Source: Litoditis marina
Lineage: Eukaryota > Nematoda > Chromadorea > Rhabditida > Rhabditidae
Length of the DNA stretch: 64,000 nucleotides
Reading direction: 5' to 3'
NCBI GenBank assembly: GCA_964036275.1
Contig: OZ038437.1
Span: 2,856,501 to 2,920,500 of the forward strand
Position numbers and translations under genes: made by a program
The notes under the pieces: generated by a model
Seen by the model: the letters and a program-made list of their open reading frames with translations, nothing else
The model's database searches: none
Told to the model about the DNA's origin: nothing
Shown here: positions 44,922-56,968 of the stretch, one piece after another
Layout of the letters: every line of letters starts with the position of its first letter
Numbering within the stretch: the first letter of the stretch is position 1

Positions 44922-45083
44922 AATACGAGTGAGGCAAAACAGTGCGCAAAACAGAGAGACACAGGAAGGAAGGAAGCGGTTAGAATTTTATATAAAAATA
45001 GTTTGTTGTGAAAGGTTCAAACTACAAATTACGCGTTTGTTTGACAGTCCTGCTCCATTTCGGTTCATTCATTCCCATCCTTC

Positions 45084-45250
45084 AGAGTACGTCTGCTAGA
45101 AGATGCCGGCCCCTTCATCCCATCCTGCGTCTCTCGCTCTGCCTCACTATTTCTCGTCCCTCACATCCCGGCGAGATGTGAGAGCAGAAAAATAGTGTAT
45201 GTTTCAGGAGAGGCAGGATGGGATGAAGGGATCTTCGAACATACGTACTT
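45084..45250. mobile_element. Palindromic element family D, copy D1
   Basis: GTACGTCTGCTAGAAGATGCCGG ... TCATCCCATCCTGCGTCTC, then CATCCCGGCGAGATG at the centre, then GGATGGGATGAAGGG and GAACATACGTAC. Confidence 0.8.
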
Positions 45251-45988
45251 TAAGCTCTACAAAGCACACGTCTAAACGGAAGTTATTTGATCTTTGTTCG
45301 CAGAGATCAAACTACAAAGTACACGTCTAAACTAAAGATCAGTCCTTCCTCTTTCGAGTAGTCTTTGTGAATTTATTCAATTGGCGCGCAAATTAAATTG
45401 CCACCCAATATTCCTCATGCCATCCCACATGGGTAATTTGATAACCGTCGCGGAACTTTGAGAAAGTTGCTACATTTTCACAAATTTTGCACTTTTAAAA
45501 CAAAATTATAATAAAAACAGCTATTTGCTAGGCAAAGAAACGTTTTGGAGCGATAAAATATTTCCACTGAAAGCTCCAACTTTTCGCAAATTTTACAGTT
45601 CGAACAAAACCGTTTCCACCCTGCTCTTCTCTGAGATTTTACATGCGACCCTGTATTCAGGGCTCAAGCTACAAAGTACATGTCTAAACGAAATCCCCAT
45701 TGTCAGTATGACTGGCTTCTCATAGTGTACATCACAATTCTATCTACGTTACGAATTTTATTCATTGACAATTTGACAGTGTTTCTGATTCATTTTGTGG
45801 ATAAAATAAAACTTGCATTGTTTGGTAATTTTATTTGTAGAAGGTAGATTTTATGAATTGTATTTTCCACCAATTTCTGAATCATTGTCGCATGAGTGCG
45901 GTGATTGGCTTCCGACTATTACACTACATGACAATTTATCTATCCAACACCCAAAACCACGGAAATATTGAACTATCGAACATTTATA

Positions 45989-46145
45989 TGAATGTGCTCA
46001 GTGAGAGATGAACTCAAAAATCGTTTCGACCCTGATTCAAGACTATTTTTGGGTGTTTTCTCAGAGGGTTGGGTCAGCATCCGTTTTTATCTCATTCATC
46101 AGTGTCTTTATTTCATATTTTTGAGTTCATCTTTTACTGAGCACA
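45989..46145. mobile_element. Element K
   Basis: TGTGCTCAGTGAGAGATGAACTCAAAAA at the left and TTTTTGAGTTCATCTTTTACTGAGCACA at the right, inverted. Confidence 0.75.
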
Positions 46146-46452
46146 ATCATATAACTATAACATCCAAAACGTCCTAGTGACACAATATTAATTTTTTCAA
46201 ATAAATAACCTAATAGATCGAAAATGTGTTTATTCAGGTTCAAATTTATATTGCTGTTACGATTCTTTTTCGATTTATTTGTCCATATGATATTATCCAA
46301 TACACAAAAACCAAGAAAATATATATTCCATTGAAGATTTGTAAAGGTTATTCGAGTGGTTATAGGTGATAATTATTGTTGTATATTGTTGCTATAATAA
46401 TAATACAACACCCGTAAAGTAAACACTTGAACTTTACAAACACTCCTTGCCC

Positions 46453-46877
46453 AATTCTATATTATGTAAGCGGGTTTTTTGGTAACCTAACCGGTTTTTG
46501 GTAACCCTTTTTCAGGTTACCTCACAGGTAACCGATAGGTGACCTTAAACTGAAATCCGGTTACCGTACAAACTAACGGTAAAAAGCATTGGTAAAACTG
46601 CTAACCGCCTTTTCACTTTCGGTGGTCGACCGGATACCTACTGAGGTGACCTGAGTACGTATGCTAGAAGATCCCGGCACCTTCATCCCATCCTGCGTCT
46701 CTCGCTCTGCCTCACTATTTCTCGTCTCTTACATCCCGGCGGGATGTAAGAGCAGAGAACTAGCGTATGTTTGAGAAGACGCAGGATGGGGTGAAGGTGC
46801 CGGGATCGTCTAGCATACGTACTCTGAAAAAAAGGGTTACCAAAAAACCCGGTTACATATAGAATTCACCACACTCC
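46453..46877. mobile_element. MITE family C, copy C6, containing element D2
   Basis: CCAATTCTATATTATGTAAGCGGG ... CCCGGTTACATATAGAATTCACC with 9-bp flanks ACACTCCTT. D2 splits it. Confidence 0.9.
46654..46824. mobile_element. Family D, copy D2, nested in C6
   Basis: GTACGTATGCTAGAAGATCCCGGCACC ... GGTGCCGGGATCGTCTAGCATACGTAC, with CATCCCGGCGGGATG at the centre. Confidence 0.9.
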
Positions 46878-46920
46878 TTTTGTTGTTGTTCTTTCACGCT
46901 CTTAGCTCGAAGCACCTTGT

Positions 46921-47026
46921 TGTGGCCATATCCCGCTTTGTTTGTAGTTTGATGCTTTCGGTCAAAGTTCGTAAATCATGACGTGTATCGAGTTCAAACT
47001 ACAACTCCCCCTAAAGTGGCCGTGCT
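46921..47026. repeat. Repeat family G
   Basis: TGTGGCCATATCCCGCTTTGTTTGTAGTTTGATG ... GAGTTCAAACTACAACTCCCCC, with imperfect inverted motifs. Confidence 0.6.
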
Positions 47027-47034
47027 GACAACGT

Positions 47035-47110
47035 AGTGTAATGGCTAGCGTTCGTGCGTCTCAAATATTCCGAACAAGTTCGGGTCCCCTACGGGGCAGT
47101 TATTTCATTA
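47035..47110 (+). repeat. tRNA-like sequence (SINE head or tRNA relic)
   Basis: GTAGTGTAATGGCTAGCG resembles an A box and AAGTTCGGGTCCCC a B box, 76 bp overall, but acceptor and anticodon stems do not pair well. I do not call a functional tRNA. Confidence 0.4.
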
Positions 47111-47730
47111 TTTTGGCACTCCCATAAAGTGGGCGTTTTCGGTTGAGACAGCTGTGCTTTGTTGCTCAATGATCTATCAACTGAAGGCAACAAAACATTC
47201 TTTCTCCCAGACTTTTAGCCGATGAGTTACAATCCAGACCGGGAAAGATTCCATTATTTTCAATAAAAGCAAAAATTACCATTTTTCAATCTACTTTTGT
47301 GGCTCACCTTCACTCTTGTTGCTGTAGTATGAAGTTTCCAATAAAGTATTCACGACATCACACACATTTTGTATACATATTTCCACAGTTCAGATTTTTC
47401 TTTTTCTCTTGCCTCAATTTACTCCACCTTTCCATCACAATTAAATTGATTCCAATTCCTCCTAATCGATATAATTATTCTCTACCTTACTTTTGTTCGC
47501 AATTCGAATAAATTTTTATAATTTTCGTTGTACTCAAGTTGCTTTGTTTTTAATTCGATTGTTTAATCCATTTAATAAATATTCTTAGTCTATTTTCATG
47601 TATTTCAACACACAGGGCGCAGAATGCTGTTTTCTTTACTTCATCAACCAGCACTTCGCCCAAATTGAGATTTTTCTCGAATTTTTACACTAAGTTTGTA
47701 ATTATAATTTACACATCCACTATCTCCAGA
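47111..47730. other. AT-rich upstream region of the four-helix membrane protein gene
   Basis: No repeat family seen. TATCTCCAG ends one base before the ATG at 47731, a likely trans-splice or 5' UTR splice acceptor. Confidence 0.45.
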
Positions 47731-50013
47731 ATGGATTTCGACCCGCACGGCGCCAAATGGCAGTGCTGCTGCTGCTCCCTTCCCTCTGGCCTCCAAGTGC
47801 TTGCGACGGCCGAAGTAGTCATTTCTACCGCCATCGCCGCAGTGACCACCCTCCATATGTCACGACAGAAAGAGGTAAAAAAATATTTACCGTAAACACT
47901 CGTAAACACTCTCAACCACTCTGATATCCCGTAAAGTGGTGTCCATAGGCGGAAAAAGTTACTCACAAACACCAGTAAAATTAGTCTTCAGCGTGTTCTC
48001 GAAAGTGCGCTAGTTTTTGCTGCAAAGACAGCAGAAGTGGTCATGTCTACCGACATCGCCGCCGTGACCACATTGCGAATGTCACGACAGAAGAAATACT
48101 GTACTCTCAAAAAAAATGTCAGGTTGTTTCACTCACTATAACGCACCGGTTTTCCATCATTTTATGGCTGATTGTGAGTGTGTCGTTCTGATTTGATCTG
48201 GTGAAATTTTATACTGTTTGCACATTCTTTTCTCATGGCGTTGTTGTGCTCGAGCGATCTAAAACTAGAAGTATTCTGGGAGTCTTTCAAGTTCTGCCAT
48301 TGTCAGGCGCCAAGTTGGTTCGAAATCTGTCTGATTCTGATGATGATCATCATGGCCACGTCGTCGGCGCTTCTGATTCTCGGAATCCACAAACATCGTC
48401 CAAAACTCATGTATCCTACTCTCGCCGCGCGGGGACTACTCATAATTTTCATACAGGTATAGTTTTCACTTTCTCGACAAAGATAGCAAAGTGTGATGTA
48501 AAACTGGTTGTTGGAGCAACAGAGAGAGTGTGTAGATCAAAGGCACGCAGTTTAGCTGGCCGCTTGCCAAATTCAACCCTCCTCACAAACTCAGAGCGGC
48601 TGCTCAGAACGATTGGCGCCAATTTTCTTCGATTGGCTAGCTACAAAAGCGAGAGAGTGTACAGGTCAATGAGGCCGCAGACATCTGAGTCTCTCTGACC
48701 TGCACACTCTCTCGCTCAGCCAATAAAAAAGTGGCTGGCCAATTGGCTGGGAATTGTCTGAGTGGCGCCAGTGTTCTGCAATAGGGCAGCTACAAAATCG
48801 GAAAAGTGTGGAGGTCAATGCTCAATCTGCGTCTCTCCGACCTGCGCGCTCTCTCGTCGAAGCCGCTAAAAAGTGGCTAGCCAATTGGCTGGGAATTGTC
48901 TGAGAAGTTGGTTGTACGCTGCCCACAACACTTCAACGGATTCCTAGATGCAAAACTGAACTCGGTACTAACTTCTCCAAACTTTCATATGTTTTGATTG
49001 CTCAGGTGTTTGGAGTGTCTACAGTCGTCTCACCACATTCGGAAACGTTCGATCGGGACGGAAGTAGGATAGCGCCCACCGATGCTACGGTAGGTCGAAT
49101 GGAGTTCTATAGAAGGGTAACATTTATACGTTGTAGTCTTCCTCCGAATCGGTAGGTGTAACGCCAGTTTTTGGCCAATAATAGTTTTCCAGGTTTTCAA
49201 TTTTATCTACTTAAAGGGACCGTACCTCTTTAATTTGATGATTTGAGTTATCAGTTGACACATGGGGACCAAAAATGGACAAAACAGTCAGAATTAGTGA
49301 AAATCCCGCAACTTGGGTCGTTTTTGAGCAAATTTGAGTACGGCCACAACGCGGAAGCCACAGCACGTACCTATTTTCATGGAAACGCGCCCAAATTGTC
49401 CGCAAAACGTCCGTGAAACGTAAAACGTCCGTCATAAATTCAATCACGTAAGAGCTGACATATACAGTATATAGTAGCCCTTAAGATAGTTTGGATCATA
49501 AAAGGCTTGGTTTTCGACTGATTTCCTTTTTTCTTTGTTGTGTAATAGTAAGAGACCAGCAGTTCACTATCAAAGCACTATCTTAAGACTTCATGTTTTT
49601 AATCGATCCAAATTATAGAGAAACGGTCCCTTTGAAGAAGGGCGATTATGTGGTCCAATCGCAACGCTTCAGTCCTTTAAACTGCAATACATGTTTCAAT
49701 TGCAGTTTAAAGGACCGTTGACTCGGGATTGGTCCACATAATCGTCTTTCTTTTCATCTTGAAACTTTCAGGGCAACACCCCGAACGTGGCCCTCCGTCT
49801 GATACTGCTCGTCTTCGCCATGCTGTTCCTTACCGTACTCCTCTTCTACTGTATATATCTGGTCGTGCGCGGAATCCACTTTCAGTTCTGTTTTGCGCGA
49901 ATGAAGGAAAGGAGAGCATCTATTCTACACGCCGGCATGATTGGTACGTTATTTCCCAATCGATAAACTTAACTTTTTTCTCTCCTGTAGTTCCCAAGTC
50001 TCATATATACTAG
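47731..50013 (+). CDS. Four-transmembrane protein, LAPTM4/5-like, 5 exons, 190 aa
   Basis: Exons 47731-47874, 48307-48456, 49006-49089, 49772-49943, 49991-50013 join in phase (0, 0, 0, 1). The last exon is only 23 bp and ends VPKSHIY-stop. The N-terminus WQCCCCSLPSGLQVLA resembles the Cys-rich RCCGCCHVRTGT entry to helix 1 of lysosomal LAPTM proteins. Predicted helices are near residues 21-43, 53-75, 84-105 and 132-158. A polar loop between helices 3 and 4 (SETFDRDGSRIAPTDAT) would face the lumen. The C-tail is short and has no PPxY motif, which vertebrate LAPTM4/5 use to bind Nedd4 ligases; it ends in an aromatic residue after SHI. Family assignment rests on topology and the Cys cluster only. 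Introns 2 and 3 hold H and A repeats. Confidence 0.65.
48515..48910. repeat. Three tandem or nested copies of repeat family H
   Basis: GAGAGAGTGTGTAGATCAAAGGCACGCAG (48518), GCGAGAGAGTGTACAGGTCAATGAGGCCGCAGAC (48649), TCTCTCTGACCTGCACACTCTCTCG (48690), GTCTCTCCGACCTGCGCGCTCTCTCG (48831), each followed by GGGAATTGTCTGA. Confidence 0.7.
49632..49754. mobile_element. MITE family A, copy A8
   Basis: TTGA-AGAAGGGCGATTATGTGGTCC ... GGTCCACATAATCGTCTTTCT-TTTC, 17 bp before the exon 4 acceptor of the membrane protein gene. Confidence 0.9.
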
Positions 50014-50034
50014 TTAGAACTCAATTGAATAGTC

Positions 50035-50140
50035 ATGTAAAGTGAACATTCTAATGGAGCATCATGCACTTTGTCGTTACACGTTTTTGAGTTCAGCTGT
50101 GTTGAACATGTTTCACGTGACTGTGCAATTGACTAACAGT
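50035..50140. repeat. Repeat family L
   Basis: GTTGAACATGTTTCACGTGACTGTGCAATTGACTAACAGTA; the same motif string ends the copies at 54283-54365 and, inverted, 63096-63160. Confidence 0.65.
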
Positions 50141-50185
50141 AAAGCTGGAGTGCCACATCTACCAATGTGGAGAAAGAAACATGCG

Positions 50186-50287
50186 TCAAAGAAGGACGAT
50201 TATGTGAACCAATCCCGAAGCATCGGTCCTTTAAACTGCAATTGAAACATGCATTGCAGTTATCGCCCTATTACCGTCCTTCTTTAA
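50186..50287. mobile_element. MITE family A, copy A9, internally deleted
   Basis: TCAA-AGAAGGACGATTATGTG ... GCATTGCAGTTATCGCCC ... CCGTCCTTCT-TTAA; about 20 bp of the right arm is missing. Confidence 0.85.
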
Positions 50288-50582
50288 ATCGCAAACAAAA
50301 TTTGCCTGCCTTATATATTGACTTCCTCAGAAGGTCGATCTCACACCTGTATAGAATCAACAGAATGGAGTACTTCTGTTTCTGTTCTATATCCCAAACT
50401 TTTCACTCATGTCTAGGAAATACCTACATCAACACTAGTGTCTATCACTAATTTTCCATGTTTTCGACGGGGAATGACAAATTGTTGAAGGCTGAACATA
50501 TATCTTGACCTGCAACCATATTAATTGGTTCGTGCGCACAGAAAGTGACTTCTATTCCTAACATGATTAATTGGTAGTACGA

Positions 50583-50670
50583 CATCCCTTTCCTCTCTCC
50601 CTCTCTCTCCACACCCTCTTTCTTTCTCTCTCTCACTTTTTTCCTCTCTCTTTCTCTCTCTCTCTTTTCG
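50583..50670. repeat. CT-rich microsatellite
   Basis: Interrupted CTCTCT runs. Confidence 0.85.
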
Positions 50671-51235
50671 TAGTTACAAAATTGTTTGGATGTGTCATAG
50701 CTTCTCGCTTGTTATTCTCTCGTTGTAGCCAATCAATCAAACAGCGCCTGACAAATGTTTTCCCGCACAAAACGTATAATCGGAAGTTTGTTATCGAAAG
50801 AGGGATCGGTTACTTCCGGTCAAAGAGCACAACCGATCGGTTACTTTACGGTCAAACAGCAAAGAGCGATTAGGTTATAATCAGAACAGAAAGTAAAAGC
50901 GAACGGTAACTTACTGGTAAAAACAGAATAGCGGAATAGTTGTAGTGTCCATATAGTTTGTTTCACGAAACAATAGCCCTCTACAGTAAGATTATAAAAC
51001 TTTCAAGTGAATTTATCATACCTTGTAGGTGTTAACTCTGTGATTTTGTTCTCCACTTTGGGTACTACAAGCATACAAAACAGAGAATCTGGAATTCTGT
51101 TTGTTGATTAGATAAATGCGTTTGAATTTTTGAAAGATTACTGTAGAAAGTCATCGATTGGTGAAACGAACTATATCTCTGTTGTGGTTTCATCTCGAAC
51201 ACGGCGTAAGTCACGGATTCTTATCTAAACGAGGC

Positions 51236-51390
51236 CAAACTCGTTTCACGTCACGTGAAATACGTTGAAACTCACGTGAAACATGACTCACGTGTTAACG
51301 TGTTCACGTGCTCACGTGTTCACGTGAAACATGTTGAGAACAGCTGAACTCAGAAACGTGCAATGATAAAGTGCACGATTCCTCCTCAAT
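51236..51390. repeat. Family L with a CACGTGA cluster
   Basis: TCACGTGAAAC and CACGTGTT motifs recur many times within 100 bp, followed by GAACTCAGAAACGTGCAATGATAAAGTGCA. Confidence 0.6.
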
Positions 51391-51819
51391 ATGCTAATTT
51401 TAAGTGACCGATCAATTTACTAGTATAGGAAAGAGCGAGCCCTATATGCCTGGGGATCACAATGCTACAGTATCAAAACGTTATCGATTATATGTAACTC
51501 GTACGGTTTTTATGAGTTTTACATGCGATTTTCAGAGAATGACTAGTTTTTCAAAAAAATGGGGATCGGCCCTGGAATCACCACAATACAACATCGTGAT
51601 GCAGTTACTGAGTTTCTGAATTTTGAAGTTTGGAACTTTCATGTTGTGTGTTGCAGATCCAGACTTCGGTTCACGGCGCACGTCGAACACTTAGCTTCTG
51701 AAGGCCGTTCACCTTCTATTTCTGACGTTAAACAGGTCGTTTTAGCCGAACTGAGGTGGAATCACCCGCATTCAGGTTGAACTTTGTGGTCCTTCTTGGA
51801 CACGTTTCAAATGACATAC

Positions 51820-51941
51820 TTAAAGCAGGACGATTATGTGGACCAATCTCGTGTCAACGGTCCTTTAATGCAATTGAAAAATATATTGCAGTTTAAAGGA
51901 CTGGAGCGTTGGAATTAGACCACATAATCGTCCTTCTTCAA
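51820..51941. mobile_element. MITE family A, copy A10
   Basis: TTAA-AGCAGGACGATTATGTGGACC ... GACCACATAATCGTCCTTCT-TCAA. Confidence 0.9.
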
Positions 51942-52179
51942 CTTCCCATTTCTCCAAACAACCAATATTTCCTATTTTATATATTTTTTCGTCCACTTTT
52001 CTGATATTTTGCTAGAAACGGGAGTTCTAGTCATTTTAGTAGGGTCACATGTTTGTACATTGTTCTTTCTAAAATATTTTCACAATCGATATTTTACTCA
52101 AAAGTCCTCAAAGATATCAGTTGAATGACAAAATGATAAACTTTATACCTTTTCGAAGATAAGTGTCTACTAGGTCCGA

Positions 52180-52350
52180 GATACACGTGAGGTACATCCC
52201 GACCTCTCTATCCCAAACTGCGTCTCCTCAAACACACGCTCTCTCGTTGCTCTCACACCTCGCCAAATATGCGAAATAGTGCGCAAACCGAGAGACGCAG
52301 GCTAGGATGGAACTTCCGGGATGTTCCAGCACGCGTACTGAGCACATTTA
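52180..52350. mobile_element. Family D relative, copy D5
   Basis: CTGCGTCTCCTCAAACACACGCTCTCTCGTTGCTCTCACACCTCGCC at the left and GAGAGACGCAGGCTAGGATGGAACTTCCGGGATGTTC at the right. The left arm is the single-copy form of the 46-bp minisatellite unit. Confidence 0.75.
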
Positions 52351-53071
52351 TTCCTTTTCTGAAACCTGTGAATTCGAATTTGATACATCAGAAACTTGGA
52401 AACGGAAAAAGACATCAGAGTTTATCAAACTACGACAATTGATGATTATTTATTACGCAAATGAGAGCGTGAAAAATATGAAAAATAGGAATGAAAAAGT
52501 AAGAAGAAATCAGAAGTTGAGATACAACGATGGAGAATACAGTCACAGGATGAAATATGAACACAATGCAGTAACGAGTACAGTAACACGTTGTAGTTTG
52601 ATCAACAATTGTTGTAGTTGGATGTTGATAACCGCCAATATTGGAAAAATAAAAGCAACCGGATCAAACTATATGTTTGCTTTAGAAGGAGCCAATCCTG
52701 AAAAGTACACGATTGCTGATTTTTCACGTTTTACGTCATGATTTACTTATAATATATAGTTTGTGTTGTATAATATAATAGAGTCTTGCTCATATGCCGG
52801 GTGCCTTGCCCAATATTGCCTACACGTATTGATCTTTGTGACGTCACAAATGTATCCTACAAATAGTTGTTTGTAATAAATATTCTAAAAAAGTTTTTTT
52901 TCATAAATGTTCTTACGGAATCATAGTTCTGATGATGTGGCGAGTTTTTTGTTGAAACAAGACTGCGATCTGTAGTTTGATTCAAATCCACCATGAGTTT
53001 TTTAAACATACAACATTTGCTGGTTTGAATTAGTATAGGGAAATTACCAAATCATCGTTGTGGTTTCATAC

Positions 53072-53282
53072 TTAAAGGAGACCGGAGAGGAACATGGTTT
53101 CTCGTAAAGCTGCTGTATCCTATTTTTTATTGGACGCGTTGCGTGTCGCCCAGAATTTTCATGTGAATGTCACGTGGACTGATCAAACTAATAAACTAGT
53201 TATTTGTCCTCTCTGGTCCAAATACAGTTAAAAGCAGCCGAAAACAAAACCTCGGATCAAGTTGTGTTCCGGTCTCCTTTAA
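53072..53282. mobile_element. MITE family R, copy R2, intact
   Basis: TTAA-AGGAGACCGG ... CCGGTCTCCT-TTAA; 211 bp with TTAA at both ends. Confidence 0.85.
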
Positions 53283-53329
53283 ACGAATTTCGACCGAAAA
53301 CCAACCTGATCAAATTACAATTCAGACCT

Positions 53330-53685
53330 GGCGGCGTAGCAATCCCTCAAAAATCTCATGAGAGACCTCATGAGTTATTCTCGCGAGCTTCTAATGAGAT
53401 TCTATTGATCGCTATGCTACAACATTGACAGTTCACGAGTACATAATGAGGTATCTCATGAGCAACTCATATGAACTTCTCATGAGATTCTATTGATCGC
53501 AATGCTACAACATTGAGAGTTCACGAGTAGATAATGAGGTATCTCATGAGCAACTCATATGAACTTCTCATGAGACTCTATCGATCGCTATGCTACAACA
53601 TTGAGAGTTCAAGAGTAGATAATGAGGTATCTCATGAGCTACTCATATGAACTTCTCATGAGGTTGGACGGTTTGCTACGCCGCC
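53330..53685. mobile_element. Element E, copy E1, with three 88-bp tandem units
   Basis: Ends GGCGGCGTAGCAATC and TTTGCTACGCCGCC are inverted. Units with CTTCTCATGAGATTCTATTGATCGC start at 53388, 53476 and 53564. CTCATGAG palindromes recur throughout. Confidence 0.9.
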
Positions 53686-53861
53686 TGGATGAGGTAGCAT
53701 GCACAGCGCCGTAAAGGCGCACCCTGGAGAGTTACAGTATTCTATACATTATCGATGAGGAAAATATGTATTTTGTAGTTTGATCCCGTTAATTTTTGTT
53801 CGGAATTCGTGAAACATTGAGATCAAACTACAACGAAGGTTTGGTCTCTCTCCAAGAACTG

Positions 53862-54032
53862 AGTACGTATGCTAGAAGATCCCGGCACCTCCATCCCATC
53901 CTGCCTCTCCTCAAACATACGCTATTTCTCTGCTCTTACATCCCGTCGGGATGTAAGAGACGAAAAATAGTGAGGCAGAGCGAGAGACGCAGGATGGGAT
54001 GAATGTGCCGGGATCTTCTAGCATACGTGCTC
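53862..54032. mobile_element. Family D, copy D3
   Basis: GTACGTATGCTAGAAGATCCCGGCACC ... CATCCCGTCGGGATG ... GTGCCGGGATCTTCTAGCATACGTGC. Confidence 0.88.
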
Positions 54033-54282
54033 CTGGCCTTACAGTATACTCTACACTATCGATGGGGCAGCGTCATGATTTTTGTTTTCGATTTGGTTCC
54101 CTGCATTAACAGCGGCTTATACAGTTTTAATCACTATGCAGGTAAAAATGCAGACAAACAGTCAATATGTTGACAGAATATTTAATTTTTATCGACCAGC
54201 AAAGAGTTTATTCGCTATGTGTTTCAGTTTACCGACCTTACGACCAACATGGTTTATGGTATACTAGAAGTAAGTTGAATGG

Positions 54283-54365
54283 TCACGTGCACGTTTTCAT
54301 TGCGCGTTTCTGACTTCTGCTGTGCTTAACATGATTCACGTGACTGTGCAATTGACTAACAGTAT
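54283..54365. repeat. Family L fragment
   Basis: GTCACGTGCACG ... CTTAACATGATTCACGTGACTGTGCAATTGACTAACAGTAT. Confidence 0.6.
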
Positions 54366-54839
54366 ACTCTATGCCGCGCTGTTTGTAGTTTTATCCCGTT
54401 GATTTCCTGTCCAGAACTGTAACTAAGGGCGTTTATCCAGAACCAACTATAGTTTCGTTTCATTCCGACGTTGGCATCAAGCCAAGATTTTCGGATGTTT
54501 ATTTCTTAGAGAAAGCATGAGTCTTCTGAAGAATTTTCTCGTTTATGTGTTGTTATGAAACTGAACAGCAGGTAACATGGATTTGCAGTTTTTTTTTGAA
54601 AAACTGCAAGGTGGTGGCCTGGACTATTCATTGGCACACCGCCAAGTCTCAGTGGGAATGACCAGAACTATAGAATTTGTCAAACCATTGTGGATACCGT
54701 ATCATTGATTTTGTATGGGACGGGGTTTGACGAGCGGCCAGTTCGTCTGCGTATCATTGGTCTGCACACTCTCTCAACTGCTGGCAAGTAATCAACGACC
54801 GCTCGCCCCGCATCGCTCAATCAATTGAACCCTCTGCTG

Positions 54840-56070
54840 TCTTCGTGGGGAAAATGGCCAATATATACATGCTTCACTTCTCTCGAAACGACTCTATAGT
54901 GGGTGCCAAATTCATAAATTTATATGTCTCTCGCCGGAAGCGAACCTGTAAGCAAAAGATTCGTAATGGGGCGGCTAACCGCTGCGCTATCAGAGCCCAT
55001 GAAAAGCAAGCTTTGGCATCGAGGACATGTGTGCGTACACAGCGGAAAGTGAGATATACAGTACCCTCCCTACTTTTCCTTGGCGACGACCATAACGAAT
55101 CTATCCGAAAATACTGCGTTTTTCGAGTTCGAACTCCAACCCAGCTATGTTTATCCCCTATCGGCGTAGATCTCTGCGGGGCGCAAAAACAGGGCGGCTC
55201 GCTTTTTAGGACGTAAAGTCGACTTTTTGGAGCGAAAGTTCATTTTTCGTTACTGATGACTTTTTCGCAGCGCAAAACGTATTTGTAGGGCGAACGACGT
55301 AATCATTAGACAAAAAGACCATTTTTGAGATAAATTACTCGGAATTAACAGAAACTTCTAAATTGATGGCTTGGCTGAAACTGGGGACTTTCGGGGTCTC
55401 GATCATCGCGATATGTTGAAATATTGAAATAAGTTTCACGCACGCGAAGTATAGAATAGAATAGAATAGAATAGAATGTTTATTCGCGATTGAACACGTG
55501 TCGTTCCACATTGGTATATGTCGCACTACAAACTATGATTGTAGATTTAGGAGAAAGAATAAAATGTATAGTGAGTGCCAAATTTATGAGTTTCTGTCTC
55601 TCGCCGGAATCGAACCTGCGAGCAAAAGATTCGTAGCAGGGCGCTAACCCGTGCGCTATTAGAGCACATATCAAGTAGGCTTTGGGATCGAAGACATGTG
55701 GACGTACACAGCGGAAAGTGAGATATACAGTACTCTCCCGCCTTTCCGTTGGCAACGACTATAGAGTATTGTTTACTCTGTTACGCGCTGATTGTATAAT
55801 ACGCATTGTTGCAGTACTGCACAATTGAAACGATGATTGTACCAGGAAGCGACAACAATTTTCAAAGATGGTGTTTTTGAATGAGCCTTTGCATTTGTAG
55901 GTAATCGACTGTGAGATGCGGATACCAAATTAGGTGGAACGCACACGGAAAGCGCGCGATTTAGTTTTTCGTTCGTATAATTTTGCTTCGCCATTTGCAT
56001 GCAACAGTATATTTAAGTAACGCGACAGCAACTTCGAAATCGATCATTGGATTTGACGTTTTGAGGACAG
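54840..56070 (-). repeat. Composite repeat S3: tRNA-like heads plus long body, two partial copies
   Basis: Minus-strand tRNA-like heads at 54933-55006 and 55594-55667 (GCGCACGGGTTAGCGCCCTGC and CGCAGGTTCGATTCCGGCGAGAGAC in the second). A body with CGGCGTAGATCTCTGCGGGGCGC, GGAGCGAAAGTTCA and TGGTGTTTTTGAATGAGC recurs at 61085-61790, with segments in altered order and orientation. A TAGAA pentamer tract is at 55450. Confidence 0.65.
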
Positions 56071-56118
56071 GCACCGTGGCAAAGTCTCATAAAAGGTAAC
56101 CTTTGAGCTGAACTACCA

Positions 56119-56282
56119 GGGTACGTATGCTAGAAGATCCGGGCGAATTCATCCCATCCTCCGCCTCCTCCAGCATACGCTATTTCTCTTCTCTCACAAT
56201 CCGCCGGGATGTAAGAGACGAGAAACAGTGCGAGAGACGCAGGATGAGATGAAGGTACCGGGATGTTCGTGCATACGTACTC
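56119..56282. mobile_element. Family D, copy D4
   Basis: GTACGTATGCTAGAAGATCCGGGC ... GTACCGGGATGTTCGTGCATACGTAC, with CAATCCGCCGGGATG near the centre. It ends directly at element E2. Confidence 0.85.
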
Positions 56283-56378
56283 TGGCGGCGTAGCAATCGC
56301 TCCAAAGCTCATGAGATACCTCATGAGCTATTGGCATGAGCTTCTCATGAGATCCTATGAATTACTATGCTACAACAA

Positions 56379-56968
56379 TGTCGCGACAGGCGACAGCTTG
56401 AATATATACGATTCAAATGCGCGCCATAACAATACGCGTCAACGCTACGATTGGCGCGAACGCGGTGCTTTGCCGCGCTGCAAGGTTTGATAATTTTAGG
56501 ATCACTTACGCTCACGATTACGGAACGGAAGGTTGTTGATGGTCCTAACGAATATTACGCATGATTTATGGTGGCAGTATAGTTAACGCTTACGAACGCA
56601 TATTACACAGCACAATACACACGATAACTAACGAAATGAAGGTCCAGAAGTTTGAGCTTCATGTGATTTCTCATGTTTATTGTAAATAGATATATAATAT
56701 TAAACTGTATATACTTGTATGTGTTATGTTTATTATGTTCATGTATTTACACTTCAAACGGGCATAGGAATCGGAGTTTCTTCTTGGCTATCTTCTCGTA
56801 CTCCATGAAACTATGAGTAATTCCCTAGAGGAATTACAGATCTTTGCCCAGTACAATTGCCACACAAAATACCACTGAACCACCATGTTGTACGCTTATT
56901 AAGACAAGATGACATCCTTAGCGGGTTAGAAAAGATACCCTACGAAGAGAGCAATTGCTGGCGCAAAA
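56379..56968. repeat. Left LTR, 590 bp
   Basis: Starts with the 10-bp self-complementary TGTCGCGACA. It carries GAATATATACG as a possible TATA box near position 25 and GCGC-rich sequence up to about position 105. Confidence 0.9.

Noticed and set aside
44639..44932. 97-codon frame with a repeated ASLETHALSL-like peptide
   Set aside because: It is the translation of the 46-bp minisatellite; 46 is not a multiple of 3, so the frame rotates between units.
47035..47110. Functional tRNA gene
   Set aside because: A and B boxes are present but the acceptor and anticodon stems do not pair convincingly.
52307..52741. 144-codon plus-strand frame
   Set aside because: It starts inside a D-type element, includes family G motifs (TGTAGTTTGATC) and matches no family I know.
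54845..55216. 123-codon frame
   Set aside because: It runs through an S3 repeat, including the tRNA-like head.
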